A stretch of 64,000 bases of DNA from positions 62,001 to 126,000 of the forward strand of contig NZ_RXFQ01000017.1 of NCBI RefSeq assembly GCF_003951285.1, written 5' to 3'. The stretch comes from Variovorax beijingensis (GTDB lineage Bacteria > Pseudomonadota > Gammaproteobacteria > Burkholderiales > Burkholderiaceae_C). Positions 40,223 through 53,920 of the stretch are shown one piece after another (position 1 is the first letter of the stretch; every line of letters begins with the position of its first letter). The position numbers and the translations under genes are program-made. Below the pieces are notes generated by a model. That model ran no database searches. It was not told the origin of the DNA and saw only the letters and a list, made by a program, of their open reading frames with translations.

Positions 40223-43200
40223 ATGGCACGAAAGATGCACCGAAACGGTGTGAACCCCGACGCCGCCACCCCCAGCCCCGACGACGCGCCCCAGCGCATC
40301 GTCAAGGTGCGGCGCGACTACAACAGCTGGGTGGCGAGCGAGACGCTCGAGGACTACGCGCTGCGCTACACGCCGCAGCGCTTTCGCAAGTGGTCCGAAT
40401 GGCGCGTGGCCAACACGGCCTTCGGCGCGGCGTCGTTCCTGATACTGGAGGCGGTCGGCGCCACGCTGCTGGTGCAGTACGGCTTTGCCAACGCGTTCTG
40501 GGCCATCGTGGCGACGGGGCTCATCATCTTCCTGGCGGGCCTGCCGATCAGCGTGTATGCCGCGCGCTACGGCGTCGACATGGACCTGCTCACGCGCGGT
40601 GCGGGCTTCGGCTACATCGGCTCCACGCTCACCTCGCTGATCTACGCTTCGTTCACCTTCATCTTCTTCGCGCTCGAGGCGGCGGTGATGGCCTATGCGC
40701 TCGAGCTCGCGCTCGGCGTGCCGCCGGTCTGGGGCTACCTGGTGTGCGCGCTGGTGGTGATTCCGCTGGTCACCCACGGCGTATCGGCCATCAGCCGGCT
40801 GCAGCTGTGGACCCAGCCGCTGTGGCTGGTGATGCTGGTGGTGCCTTTTGTCTTTGTACTGGTGCGCGATCCTGGTGCGTTCGCGGGCATCGTGCACTAC
40901 AACGGTGTGAAGACGGGCGCCAAGGGCTTCGACCTGCACCTGTTTGGCGCGGCGTTGACCGTCGGCATCGCCTTGATCACCCAGATGGGGGAGCAGGCCG
41001 ACTACCTGCGCTTCATGCCCGCGCGCACCGCCGCGGGCGCCCGGCGCTGGTGGGCCGGCGTGCTGGCCGGCGGGCCGGGGTGGGTGGTGCTGGGCGTGTT
41101 CAAGATGCTGGGTGGCGCGCTGCTGGCCTACCTGGCGATCACGCACATGGTGCCGGTCGAGCGCGCGGTCGATCCCAACCAGATGTACCTCGCGGCCTAC
41201 GAGTACGTGTTTCCGAACTACGGCTGGGCCGTGGCCGCGACCGCGCTGTTCGTGGTGATCTCGCAGCTCAAGATCAACGTGACCAACGCCTATGCGGGCT
41301 CGCTGGCCTGGAGCAATTTCTTCTCGCGCGTGGCGCACAGCCATCCGGGGCGCGTGGTGTGGGTGGTGTTCAACGCGCTCATCGCGTTCATGCTGATGGA
41401 GATGAACGTGTTCGAGGCGCTGGGCGACGTGCTCGGCCTGTTCGCCAACATCGCCATCGCCTGGATGATGGCGGTGGTGGCCGACCTCGTCATCAACAAG
41501 CCGCTGGGCCTGTCGCCGCCGGGCATCGAGTTCAAGCGGGCGCACCTGTGGGACATCAATCCGGTGGGTGTCGGCGCGATGGCGCTGGCCTCGGTGCTGT
41601 CGATCACCGCGCACCTGGGCGTGTTCGGGCCGCTCGCGCAGGCCTTCTCGGCGCTCATCGCGCTGGGAACGGCGCTGGTGGTTTCGCCGCTGCTGGCCTG
41701 GGCCACGGGCGGCAAGTACTACCTGGCGCGGGGCTCGGCCGGCCATGGCGCGGTCGCCTTCGCACCGGCCGCGGGCCCGCGCGCGGTGCGCTGGGCACGG
41801 GTCGAGCACGCCGTGGACGAGGGCGGCGCGGAAGGCAGCTACCAGCGCCTCAAGGTGCAGCACTGCGTGATCTGCGAACGCGAGTACGAAGGCCCCGACA
41901 TGGCCCACTGCCCGGCCTACCAGGGCGCGATCTGCTCGCTGTGCTGCACGCTGGACGCGCGCTGCGGCGACCTGTGCAAGCCGCATGCAAGCCTTTCGGC
42001 CCAATGGTCATCGGTGCTGCGCTGGCTGCTGCCGCGCTTCAGCTGGCGCTACCTTGACACCGGGCTGGGGCACTTCCTGTTGCTGATGCTGATCATCGTG
42101 CCGGTGCTGGCGGTGGTGTTCGGCGTGCTCTACCAGCAGGAGCTGCGCGCATTGGGCGAGAGCGCGCTGCAGCTGGCCTCGCAGTCGCAGTCCGAGGTGG
42201 CCGAGGCGCTGGCCGCCGTTCAGCAGTCGGCGTTGCGCTCGGGGTTTCTCAAGGCGTACATGGCGCTGCTGGTGATTGCGGGCGTGGTGGCCTGGTGGCT
42301 GGTGCTGGCGCACCAGAGCCGGAGGGTCGCGCAGGAGGAATCGAACCGCCAGACCCATCTGCTGATGCGCGAGATCGAGCTGCACCGCGCCACCGACCGC
42401 GCATTGCAGTCGGCCAAGCAGACGGCGGAGGAAGCGCGCGAAGTCGCCGAGCAGGCCAAGCTCGCGGCCGAGCAGGCGCGCCGCGCTGCCGACCAGGCCA
42501 ACCAGGCCAAGAGCCGCTACATCAGCGCCATCAGCCACGAGCTGCGCACGCCGCTCAACAGCATCCTGGGCTACGCGCAGCTGATGGGCGAGGATCAGTC
42601 CGTGCCGCCGCATCGCCAGCAGGCCGTGGCGGTGATCAAGCGCGGCGGCGAGCATCTGCTGTCGCTCATCGAGGGCACGCTGGCCATTGCCCACATCGAG
42701 GCCGGCAAGCTCACGCTGCATGCCAGGCCCATGCGCTTTGCCGACACCCTGCGCGAGCTGGCCGACATGTTCGAGCTGCAGGCGGCCGAGAAGGGCCTGC
42801 GGTTCCGCTTCGAGACCACCGGCAGCCTGCCCGAGGTGGTGCGCGCCGACGAGAAGCGGGTGTGCCAGATCCTCATCAACCTGCTGGGCAATGCCATCAA
42901 GTTCACGGCCGCGGGCGAGGTGACGCTGCGGCTGTCGTACGCGCGCGAATTCGCCTCGGTCGAGATCGAGGACACCGGCCCCGGCATGACGGCCGAGGAC
43001 ATCGAGCGCATCTTCGAGCCCTTCACGCGCGGCGATGCGGCCGCGGCTGCGACGCCCGGCGCGGGGCTGGGCCTCACCATCGCCAAGATGCTGACCGACC
43101 TGATGGGCGGCGAGATGAAGGTGCGCAGCACGCCCGGGGAAGGGTCGCTCTTCTGCGTGCGGCTCTTCCTGCCGCGCGTGCACGAGGCGGCCGGCGCCAC

Positions 43201-43870
43201 GGGCCGGCCGGCGCCGGTGCAGCCTGCGCGGCGCGGCTACGAAGGCCCGCGCCGGCGGTTGCTGGTGGTCGACAACGAGGAGGCCGACCGCGAGCTGCTC
43301 GGCCACGTACTGGCGCCGCTCGGCTTCGAGCTGCGCAGCGCCGCCAGCGGCCACGACGCGCTCGACCTCGTCGCGGCCGGCTACCGGCCCGACGCGATGT
43401 TCGTCGACCTCGCGATGCCGGGCATCGATGGCTGGGAGACGATCCGCCGCGCGCGCAGGCTCGGCCTGGCCGATGCCAGCGTGGCCATCGTCTCGGCCAA
43501 TGCCTTCGACAAGGGCCTGGAGAACGACGTGGGCATTGCGCCCGAAGATTTCTTCGTCAAGCCGGTGCGCCACACGGAACTGCTCGACTGGCTCGAACGC
43601 CGGCTCGGCCTGCGGTGGACCGACACCGCCGCGAAGCCGGCGCCCGCCGCCGCGGCGCGTGCCATGCAGGCGCCGTCGCTTTCGAGGCTGCGCGCACTCG
43701 ACGAAGCGGTCAGTCTGGGCTACTTTCGCGGCATCATGAACCAGCTCGACGAGATCGACGCCGAACAGCCCGAATGCCTGGCCTGGACCGAGGCGCAGCG
43801 CGTGCTCGCGCGCCAGTTCCAGTTCGAGGCCATGAGCCGGGCGCTGGCTGCCGCAGCCAGCGCGGCCTGA
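40223..43870 (+). CDS. NCS1 transporter-histidine kinase-receiver hybrid (putative transceptor)
   Basis: Starting at ATG 40223 (40235 is an alternative), this 1215-residue protein joins three parts. Residues about 30-500 are a 12-helix NCS1 (cytosine/purine/allantoin) permease. A cysteine-rich segment (about 548-590, C-x2-C, C-C and further Cys/His) follows, then two helices near 615 and 675 and a long coiled coil. The kinase part has the H-box at H772 in ISHELRTPL and a full ATPase domain (NLLGNAIKF, DTGPG, GAGLGLTI). A receiver domain with D1062 in FVDLAMPG and a short helical tail complete it. It is divergent from the urease genes and 12 bases upstream of a LuxR-type regulator. It probably senses a nitrogen compound through its transporter part. 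Confidence 0.88.
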   Translation: MARKMHRNGVNPDAATPSPDDAPQRIVKVRRDYNSWVASETLEDYALRYTPQRFRKWSEWRVANTAFGAASFLILEAVGATLLVQYGFANAFWAIVATGLIIFLAGLPISVYAARYGVDMDLLTRGAGFGYIGSTLTSLIYASFTFIFFALEAAVMAYALELALGVPPVWGYLVCALVVIPLVTHGVSAISRLQLWTQPLWLVMLVVPFVFVLVRDPGAFAGIVHYNGVKTGAKGFDLHLFGAALTVGIALITQMGEQADYLRFMPARTAAGARRWWAGVLAGGPGWVVLGVFKMLGGALLAYLAITHMVPVERAVDPNQMYLAAYEYVFPNYGWAVAATALFVVISQLKINVTNAYAGSLAWSNFFSRVAHSHPGRVVWVVFNALIAFMLMEMNVFEALGDVLGLFANIAIAWMMAVVADLVINKPLGLSPPGIEFKRAHLWDINPVGVGAMALASVLSITAHLGVFGPLAQAFSALIALGTALVVSPLLAWATGGKYYLARGSAGHGAVAFAPAAGPRAVRWARVEHAVDEGGAEGSYQRLKVQHCVICEREYEGPDMAHCPAYQGAICSLCCTLDARCGDLCKPHASLSAQWSSVLRWLLPRFSWRYLDTGLGHFLLLMLIIVPVLAVVFGVLYQQELRALGESALQLASQSQSEVAEALAAVQQSALRSGFLKAYMALLVIAGVVAWWLVLAHQSRRVAQEESNRQTHLLMREIELHRATDRALQSAKQTAEEAREVAEQAKLAAEQARRAADQANQAKSRYISAISHELRTPLNSILGYAQLMGEDQSVPPHRQQAVAVIKRGGEHLLSLIEGTLAIAHIEAGKLTLHARPMRFADTLRELADMFELQAAEKGLRFRFETTGSLPEVVRADEKRVCQILINLLGNAIKFTAAGEVTLRLSYAREFASVEIEDTGPGMTAEDIERIFEPFTRGDAAAAATPGAGLGLTIAKMLTDLMGGEMKVRSTPGEGSLFCVRLFLPRVHEAAGATGRPAPVQPARRGYEGPRRRLLVVDNEEADRELLGHVLAPLGFELRSAASGHDALDLVAAGYRPDAMFVDLAMPGIDGWETIRRARRLGLADASVAIVSANAFDKGLENDVGIAPEDFFVKPVRHTELLDWLERRLGLRWTDTAAKPAPAAAARAMQAPSLSRLRALDEAVSLGYFRGIMNQLDEIDAEQPECLAWTEAQRVLARQFQFEAMSRALAAAASAA

Positions 43871-43882
43871 AGAACAAGTCCC

Positions 43883-44926
<1,044 letters not shown>

Positions 44927-45005
44927 GAGCCTGCCTGCGCGGGCGCCGCGCCGCCGCGGTGACTTTTGCCCTCCCTAGAATGCCGGGACTTCGGGGTGCC
45001 GGGCG

Positions 45006-45719
45006 ATGAAAAAGAACAGACGCAAAACAACAACGACTCGACGGCCGCTACCCGCCTGGCTGCCGGTGGCGGCCTGCCTTCTGGCAAGCGCGGCGGGTGC
45101 GCGGGCGGCAGGCCATTTCGACGTCGACGATGCCGGCACGCTCGATGCGGGCCAGTGCCAGTACGAAGCCTGGTGGGGCCGCACCGGCACCGAGCCGGTG
45201 AACGGGCAGCACATCGGCCCGTCCTGCCGCGTCGGGCCCGTCGAGCTCGGGCTCAACGCCGACCGGCTGTCGGCGCAGGGCGCGCACTCGGTCACCGCGG
45301 GTCCGCAGCTCAAGTGGAATTTCTACGGACCCGCTGCCGATGCGCCGCTCCGCGCGGCGCTGTCGCTTGGCGCCGTGTTCGACCTCAGGCGTGGCGGCCG
45401 TGCCGGCGGGCAGCTGGTGCTGCCGGTCACATGGCGCCCGGCGGACAGCCTGCAGGTCCATGCCAATCTCGGTGCCGACTGGGCCACCGGCACGGGCGCC
45501 CGCACGCCGCGCGGCGGGCTGGCAGCGGAGTGGGCGCTCGATGACAAGGTCTCGCTGATTGCGGAGCGCAGCCGCGCATCGGGTGTGTGGACTTCGCGCG
45601 TCGGCGGGCGCTTCAGCCTCACGCCGCTGGTCAGCGTGGATGTGAGCACCTCCAGGACGGGGCCCCGTGGCGTGCGCGGCTTCGTCGTGGGGCTGAACCA
45701 CGAATTCGGGTGGAAGTAG
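45006..45719 (+). CDS. Exported protein, possible outer-membrane barrel
   Basis: The 237-residue product has a basic start (MKKNRRKTTTTRRPLP) and a signal-like hydrophobic region ('LPVAACLLASAAGARAAG'). A mature part of alternating short strands ending 'GVRGFVVGLNHEFGWK' looks like a small beta-barrel. No family was recognised. It is isolated between the LuxR-type regulator and the DciA-like gene. Confidence 0.6.
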   Translation: MKKNRRKTTTTRRPLPAWLPVAACLLASAAGARAAGHFDVDDAGTLDAGQCQYEAWWGRTGTEPVNGQHIGPSCRVGPVELGLNADRLSAQGAHSVTAGPQLKWNFYGPAADAPLRAALSLGAVFDLRRGGRAGGQLVLPVTWRPADSLQVHANLGADWATGTGARTPRGGLAAEWALDDKVSLIAERSRASGVWTSRVGGRFSLTPLVSVDVSTSRTGPRGVRGFVVGLNHEFGWK

Positions 45720-45750
45720 CTGGTGGCAAGCGCCGGCCCCCTGGCTTCCG

Positions 45751-46059
45751 TCAGCGCCCGGACTGCACCTTGATCCGGATGGTATTCACGTCCCACCCCT
45801 TGCTGCGCAGCCGGCTGACCAGCATCGGCGACAGCTGGCGCAGCTTGGCGGCCGCCGCGCTGCCGTTGACCAGCAGGCACCACACATCGCCTTCGGCTGG
45901 GCCGGCCTGCACGGCGGGGCGCATGGCCGGCGGGATCAGCCCCTCGACCGCCCGCAGCCGCTCGCCGGCATCGCGCGCACGAGCGATCAGGCTCGCCAGG
46001 GTGGGCGAACCTTCGGCGGCCTGCTGCAGCGTGAAGGGGGGGACGGAGCGGCGATTCAT
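45751..46059 (-). CDS. DciA-family (DUF721) protein
   Basis: ATG 46059 yields 102 residues with the DUF721 pattern: an N-terminal helix 'TLASLIARARDAGERLRAV', a beta-sheet core ('GDVWCLLVNGSAAAAKLRQLSPMLVSRL') and an ending 'NTIRIKVQ'. DciA proteins load the replicative helicase in bacteria without DnaC. In Burkholderiales this gene lies next to secA, as here, divergent with 195 bases between starts. The protein is short, lacking a long tail. Confidence 0.8.
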   Translation of the reverse strand: MNRRSVPPFTLQQAAEGSPTLASLIARARDAGERLRAVEGLIPPAMRPAVQAGPAEGDVWCLLVNGSAAAAKLRQLSPMLVSRLRSKGWDVNTIRIKVQSGR

Positions 46060-46254
46060 GGGTAATCCGGAAGGTGGAACAAGGGCAGCTAAAATGCCCG
46101 GTTTGCCGACGCTTGCGCCGGCAGATCCGGTCTGGAGCCGCTTGCCTTCTTCGGAGCTTGCATTCGAAGAAGTTGCGCCCAACTGCTTTCACCATATCTT
46201 AGGGAATCCGGTCGCAGTGCCTGCCTGGTCAGGTGCCCGTCCATCTCCACGCCA

Positions 46255-49047
<2,793 letters not shown>

Positions 49048-49076
49048 CCCAGAAACTCCCGAGAAGAGAAACCGCC

Positions 49077-50306
49077 ATGCCCGTGAACCTGTCCGCCCCT
49101 GATCCTGCCGCCTTGTTCGCGGTGCCCGGCGTCCGCATCGGCGTGGCCGAAGCGGGTGTGCGCAAGGCCAACCGCAAGGACCTGACCGTCGTGCTGATCG
49201 ACGAAGGCTCCGCGGTCGGCGGGGTGTTCACCCAGAACCGTTTCTGCGCGGCGCCGGTGCAGGTCTGCCGCGACCACCTGGCGGCCGGTTACGGCATCCG
49301 CGCGATGGTCATCAACACCGGCAACGCCAACGCCGGCACGGGCGAAGACGGCCTGATGCGCACGCGCTCCACCTGCATCGCGCTCGCGCGCCAGCTGGAG
49401 ATCGCGCCCGAGCAGATCCTGCCGTTCTCCACCGGCGTGATCATGGAGCCGCTGCCCGTGGACCGCATCGAAGCCGGCCTGCCCGCCGCGCTGGCCGACG
49501 CGGCGCAGAACCACTGGGCGCGCGCCGCCGAAGGCATCATGACCACCGACACCATCCCCAAGGCGTTCAGCCAGCGGGTCCAGGTCGGCGGCGCCACCGT
49601 CACCATCACCGGCATCAGCAAGGGCGCCGGCATGATCCGCCCGAACATGGCGACCATGCTGGGCTTCATGGCGACCGACGCGAAGATCGATCCCTCGCTG
49701 ATCCAGCCGCTGGCCAGGCGGCTGGCCGACGCCTCGTTCAATCGCGTGACCATCGACGGCGACACCTCGACCAACGATTCCTTCGTGGTCATCGCCACCC
49801 AGAAGGCCGCGCACGCCGCCATCACCTCGCTCGATTCGCCCGAAGGCAAGGCCCTGGTCGACGCCATGCAGAACGTCGCGCGCCTGCTCGCGCAGGCGAT
49901 CGTGCGCGACGGCGAGGGCGCCACCAAGTTCATCACCATCCAGGTCGAGGGCGGCCGCAATGCCGCGGAGTGCAAGCAGGTGGCCTATGCCGTGGCGCAT
50001 TCGCCGCTGGTCAAGACGGCCTTCTATGCGAGCGACCCGAACCTCGGCCGCATCCTCGCGGCCGTCGGCTACGCAGGCATTGAGGACCTCGACCAGACCG
50101 GCATCGACCTGTTCCTCGACGACGTGCACGTGGCCGTCAAGGGCGGGCGCAACCCGTCGTACCGCGAGGAGGACGGCCAGCGCGTGATGAAGCAGAGCGA
50201 GATCACGGTGCGCATCGGCCTGGGCCGCGGCAATGCCAGCGAAACCGTGTGGACCTGCGACTTCAGCCACGAATACGTCACCATCAACGCCGACTACAGG
50301 TCATGA
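49077..50306 (+). CDS. argJ: Bifunctional glutamate N-acetyltransferase/ornithine acetyltransferase
   Basis: The 409-residue protein is a full ArgJ. The self-cleavage site is seen as MIRPNMATMLGF with nucleophile T193. It transfers acetyl groups from acetylornithine to glutamate in the cyclic arginine pathway. The ATG at 49077 opens 'MPVNLSAPDPAALFAVPGV'; the gene overlaps the next by 4 bases (ATGA), so three genes argJ-ATPase-mutT are coupled. Confidence 0.97.
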   Translation: MPVNLSAPDPAALFAVPGVRIGVAEAGVRKANRKDLTVVLIDEGSAVGGVFTQNRFCAAPVQVCRDHLAAGYGIRAMVINTGNANAGTGEDGLMRTRSTCIALARQLEIAPEQILPFSTGVIMEPLPVDRIEAGLPAALADAAQNHWARAAEGIMTTDTIPKAFSQRVQVGGATVTITGISKGAGMIRPNMATMLGFMATDAKIDPSLIQPLARRLADASFNRVTIDGDTSTNDSFVVIATQKAAHAAITSLDSPEGKALVDAMQNVARLLAQAIVRDGEGATKFITIQVEGGRNAAECKQVAYAVAHSPLVKTAFYASDPNLGRILAAVGYAGIEDLDQTGIDLFLDDVHVAVKGGRNPSYREEDGQRVMKQSEITVRIGLGRGNASETVWTCDFSHEYVTINADYRS

Positions 50307-51178
50307 ACGAGCAGTTCCAGAAGCTGATCGAGCGCGCCGAACAGCTGATCGGCCGCATCGAGTCGATCCTGCCGCAGCCGCTGGCGGCCCCCGCCGACTG
50401 GAATGCGTCGATCGCCTGGCGCTACCGCCGCCGCAGCTCGGGCCATGGCGTGCTCGAGCCGGTCAAGCACGTGGCCGCCATGTCGCTCGACAGCCTGAAG
50501 GAAATCGACGTCCAGAAGGAAAAGATCGAGCGCAACACGCGCCAGTTCGTCGAAGGCAAGCCGGCCAACAACGTGCTGCTGACCGGTGCGCGCGGCACGG
50601 GCAAGTCGTCGCTGATCCGCGCCTGCCTGCAGGCCTATGCGCCGCAGGGGCTGCGGCTGATCGAGGTCGACAAGGCCGAACTCACCGACCTGCCCGACAT
50701 CGTCGAGGTGGTGTCGCAGCGGCCCGAGAAGTTCATCGTGTTCAGCGACGACCTGAGCTTCGACGAGGGCGAGCCGGGCTACAAGGCGCTCAAGTCCATT
50801 CTCGACGGCTCGATCGCCGCGGCCACGCCCAATGTGCTGATCTACGCGACCAGCAACCGGCGCCACCTGCTGCCCGAGTACATGAAGGACAACCTCAGCT
50901 ACACCCACACCGAGGACGGCGAGGTCCATCCCGGCGAGGTGATCGAGGAAAAGATCTCGCTGTCCGAGCGCTTCGGCCTGTGGGTCAGCTTCTATCCGTT
51001 CAGCCAGAACGAATACCTGGCCATCGTCGCGCAATGGCTGTCGTCGTTCGGCGTCGACAAGGCTGCCATCGAGGCGGCGCGGCCCGAGGCGCTGGTCTGG
51101 GCGCTCGAGCGCGGTTCGCGCAGCGGCCGCGTGGCCTACCAGTTCGCGCGCGACTACGCCGGGCGGGCGACCGCATGA
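50303..51178 (+). CDS. DUF815-type AAA ATPase
   Basis: The ATG at 50303 overlaps the argJ stop and gives 291 residues. Walker A GARGTGKSS lies near residues 94-101, 'FIVFSDDLSFDEGE' provides Walker B, and 'LIYATSNRRHLLPEYM' a sensor-like segment. DUF815 ATPases are widespread AAA-like proteins without an established role. It lies between argJ and mutT, as is common in betaproteobacteria. Confidence 0.9.
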   Translation: MNEQFQKLIERAEQLIGRIESILPQPLAAPADWNASIAWRYRRRSSGHGVLEPVKHVAAMSLDSLKEIDVQKEKIERNTRQFVEGKPANNVLLTGARGTGKSSLIRACLQAYAPQGLRLIEVDKAELTDLPDIVEVVSQRPEKFIVFSDDLSFDEGEPGYKALKSILDGSIAAATPNVLIYATSNRRHLLPEYMKDNLSYTHTEDGEVHPGEVIEEKISLSERFGLWVSFYPFSQNEYLAIVAQWLSSFGVDKAAIEAARPEALVWALERGSRSGRVAYQFARDYAGRATA

Positions 51179-51627
51179 GCGGGCAGGAAGGCCGCAAGCA
51201 CACCGAGGTGGCCGTCGGCGTGCTGATCCGGCCGGCCGACGATGCGCTGCTGCTGTCCACCCGCCCAGAAGGCAAGGCCTATGCGGGCTTCTGGGAGTTT
51301 CCGGGCGGCAAGATCGAAGCCGGCGAAACGGTGGAGCAGGCGCTGCGCCGCGAGCTCGAGGAAGAACTCGGCATCACCATCGCGGGCGCCGAGGTCTGGA
51401 AGATCACCGAGCACGACTATCCGCATGCGCTGGTGCGGCTGCACTGGTGCAAGGTCAGGGCCTGGAGCGGCGAGTTCGAAATGCGCGAAGGCCAGGCCAT
51501 GCGCTGGCAGCAGCTGCCGCTGGACGTGGCGCCGGTGCTGCCGGGCGCCCTGCCGGTGCTCGAATGGCTGACCCAGGAGCGCGGCCTGCCGGCCTCGGCG
51601 GCGCTGGCGGTCTCGACGCTGGCCTGA
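51175..51627 (+). CDS. mutT: Nudix hydrolase, MutT-like (8-oxo-dGTP diphosphatase)
   Basis: The 150-residue protein starts with an ATGA overlap after the ATPase gene. The Nudix box is intact: G-G-K-I-E-A-G-E followed by A-L-R-R-E-L-E-E-E-L-G. The N-terminal 'VAVGVLIRPADDALLLSTRPEGKAYAGFWEFPGG', given in part, matches MutT proteins that remove 8-oxo-dGTP from the nucleotide pool. A more general Nudix role cannot be excluded. Confidence 0.88.
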   Translation: MSGQEGRKHTEVAVGVLIRPADDALLLSTRPEGKAYAGFWEFPGGKIEAGETVEQALRRELEEELGITIAGAEVWKITEHDYPHALVRLHWCKVRAWSGEFEMREGQAMRWQQLPLDVAPVLPGALPVLEWLTQERGLPASAALAVSTLA

Positions 51628-51688
51628 TGGACGGGGCCGCGCGGGCGGGCGGGCGCGCGCAGCCGGCGCCGCGGGCCTGAAGCACCAC

Positions 51689-53644
51689 ATGATGCACCCC
51701 AAGTACCGCCCCGACATCGACGGCCTGCGCGCCGTGGCGGTGGCCTCGGTGCTGGCCTTCCATGCGTTTCCCGATGCGCTGCCGGGAGGCTTCATCGGGG
51801 TCGACATCTTCTTCGTGATCTCGGGCTTCCTGATCACGACCATCATCATGCAAAGCCACGCGGCCGGCGACTTCAGCTACCGCGACTTCTACGCGCGGCG
51901 CATCCGGCGGATCTTTCCGGCGCTCACGCTGGTGCTGCTGGCCACGCTCGCCTTCGGCTGGTATGCACTGCTGCCCAGGGAGTTCACCGAACTCGGCAAG
52001 CAGGCGGCCGGCGGTGCGGCCTTCATTGCCAACTTCGTCTTCTGGGGCGAGGCCGGGTACTTCGACACGGCCGCAGACACCAAGCCGCTGCTGCACCTGT
52101 GGTCCCTGGGGATCGAGGAGCAGTTCTACATCTTCTGGCCCATGCTGCTCGCGCTGGCCTGGCGCCGGCGCTGGCCGGTCCTTCGGCTGCTGTGGGTGCT
52201 CGCGGCGGTGTCGTTCCTCGTCAACGTGCTGACGATCCACCCCTATCGCACGGCGGCCTTCTACTCGCCCGCTTCGCGTTTCTGGGAGCTGATGGTGGGC
52301 GGCATCCTGGCCTGCATGCGCCTGCAGTCCGCGAACAAGGCGCCGGCACCGGCCTGGCGCAGCCACCTGCAGTCCTGCCTGGGCGTGGGGCTGATCGTGC
52401 TGGGGCTCGTGATGACCCGCAGCGACAAGGCGTTTCCGGGCTGGTGGGCGCTGCTGCCCACGCTGGGCGCCGCGAGCTGCATCGCGGCCGGGCCTGCGGG
52501 CGTGCTCAACAGGCACGTGCTCGCGAGCCGCCCGATGGTGTGGATCGGGCTCATCAGCTATCCGCTCTATCTGTGGCACTGGCCCTTGCTGGTGTATGCG
52601 CGCATTGTGGAAGAGGGCGAGCCGGCGGCGTGGATCCGCGCATGCCTGGTGCTGGCGAGCGTGGCGCTGGCCTGGTTCACCTATCGCTTCGTCGAGCGCT
52701 TCACCCGGGCGCGAACCCAGGTCGGCATGCTGCGTTCGCTGGTGGCCGGCAGCATGGCGATTGCGGTCGCCGGCCTGCTGGCGCTGGGCGGCATGCCGCC
52801 GCGCAACGGCAGCGACCTGCTGCGCAAGGTGACCGACGCCACCGCGGACGACAACTACTACGCCGGCTTCGAGCAGCAGAAGATCGGCGCCTATCCGGTC
52901 AAGCGCGTGGGCAGCGGGCCGCGCACGGTCCTGCTGATCGGCGACAGCCACATCCTGCAGTACGCACCCCGCGCCCTGGCGCTCGCAGGCAGCGCGCCCG
53001 GGCGCATGGCGACGACGTACTTCTCGACCTATGGCGCCTGCCCGCCAGTGCCCGGCATGGTCGCCGAAGGCAATCCGGGCTGCGAAAAAGCGCGCGGCGA
53101 GATGCTGGCGCTGGCGCTCGATCCGCGGATCGACACGGTGGTGGTCGGGGCCTGCTGGAACTGCTATTTCACGGGCAATTTCCCGCTGCCCTTCTACTTT
53201 CGCGAAGGTGATGCGGCCTATCTCGTGAACAACGGCGGCGAAGGCCTCGGCCGTTCGCTGGCCTCGCTCGAGCAACTGCTGGCCGGACTGGTGCGGCAAA
53301 AGAAGAAGGTCTACCTGCTGCTGGACAACGCCAGCGGCCCCGAGTTCGAGCCGCGGCGCCTCATCGAAGGCAGCCGCATGGGCCACATGGTGGCGCTGCA
53401 CAGCACGCCCACGGCGCCCCTGCCGCCGGACCAGGCGCGGCTCAACGAGCAGCTGAAGGCGCTGGCGCGGGCGAGCGGCGCGGAGCCCATCGATGTGATG
53501 GCCAGGCTTTGCACCGGCGGGCAGTGCCTGCGGGCAACGCCCGACGACGCACCGGTCTACAAGGACCGGGAGCATCTGCGCCCGGCCTACGTGCGCCAAT
53601 ACGCGGACTATCTGGACGGCGTGCTGCTCGCGCCGCAGCCGTAG
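51689..53644 (+). CDS. OafA/YrhL-type acyltransferase with SGNH domain
   Basis: The 651-residue protein begins 'YRPDIDGLRAVAVASVLAFHAFP', the acyltransferase-3 motif with the catalytic His, followed by about ten membrane helices ending near residue 370. A periplasmic SGNH hydrolase-like domain follows ('LLIGDSHILQYAPRAL', and a late 'KDREHLRPAYV' for the Asp-x-x-His pair). Such two-domain enzymes O-acetylate lipopolysaccharide O-antigen or other glycans. It starts 61 bases after mutT and converges on yacG, and appears inserted in the mutT-yacG string. The substrate glycan is unknown. Confidence 0.92.
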   Translation: MMHPKYRPDIDGLRAVAVASVLAFHAFPDALPGGFIGVDIFFVISGFLITTIIMQSHAAGDFSYRDFYARRIRRIFPALTLVLLATLAFGWYALLPREFTELGKQAAGGAAFIANFVFWGEAGYFDTAADTKPLLHLWSLGIEEQFYIFWPMLLALAWRRRWPVLRLLWVLAAVSFLVNVLTIHPYRTAAFYSPASRFWELMVGGILACMRLQSANKAPAPAWRSHLQSCLGVGLIVLGLVMTRSDKAFPGWWALLPTLGAASCIAAGPAGVLNRHVLASRPMVWIGLISYPLYLWHWPLLVYARIVEEGEPAAWIRACLVLASVALAWFTYRFVERFTRARTQVGMLRSLVAGSMAIAVAGLLALGGMPPRNGSDLLRKVTDATADDNYYAGFEQQKIGAYPVKRVGSGPRTVLLIGDSHILQYAPRALALAGSAPGRMATTYFSTYGACPPVPGMVAEGNPGCEKARGEMLALALDPRIDTVVVGACWNCYFTGNFPLPFYFREGDAAYLVNNGGEGLGRSLASLEQLLAGLVRQKKKVYLLLDNASGPEFEPRRLIEGSRMGHMVALHSTPTAPLPPDQARLNEQLKALARASGAEPIDVMARLCTGGQCLRATPDDAPVYKDREHLRPAYVRQYADYLDGVLLAPQP

Positions 53645-53649
53645 CGCGC

Positions 53650-53862
53650 CTACTGGACTTTCTTCGGATCGCCGAAAGGCTCGTCGTCGGCCGGCGTTTC
53701 AGCCGGCATCCGGAACTCCTCGCTGGCCCAGGCACCGAAATCGATGCCCTTGCAGCGTGCGCTGCAGAACGGGCGAAAAGGATTGTGTTCGGCGTAGACA
53801 CTGTCGCCGCCACACGAGGGGCAGCGGACGATCCGCTCGCCGATCTTGTTCACGTCGCTCAT
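53650..53862 (-). CDS. yacG: DNA gyrase inhibitor YacG
   Basis: The 70-residue zinc protein has the C-x2-C...C-x3-C pattern ('VRCPSCGG', 'FRPFCSARCKGID') and an acidic tail. YacG binds and inhibits GyrB. It follows zapD by 58 bases, as in many Burkholderiales. The start at 53862 is chosen for the standard MSDVNK-like N-terminus. Confidence 0.93.
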   Translation of the reverse strand: MSDVNKIGERIVRCPSCGGDSVYAEHNPFRPFCSARCKGIDFGAWASEEFRMPAETPADDEPFGDPKKVQ

Positions 53863-53920
53863 GGGATGGATAACCTTCGTGCTTGCCCTGCGGTGCGCGC
53901 CCTGGAGACGAGCCGGCGGC

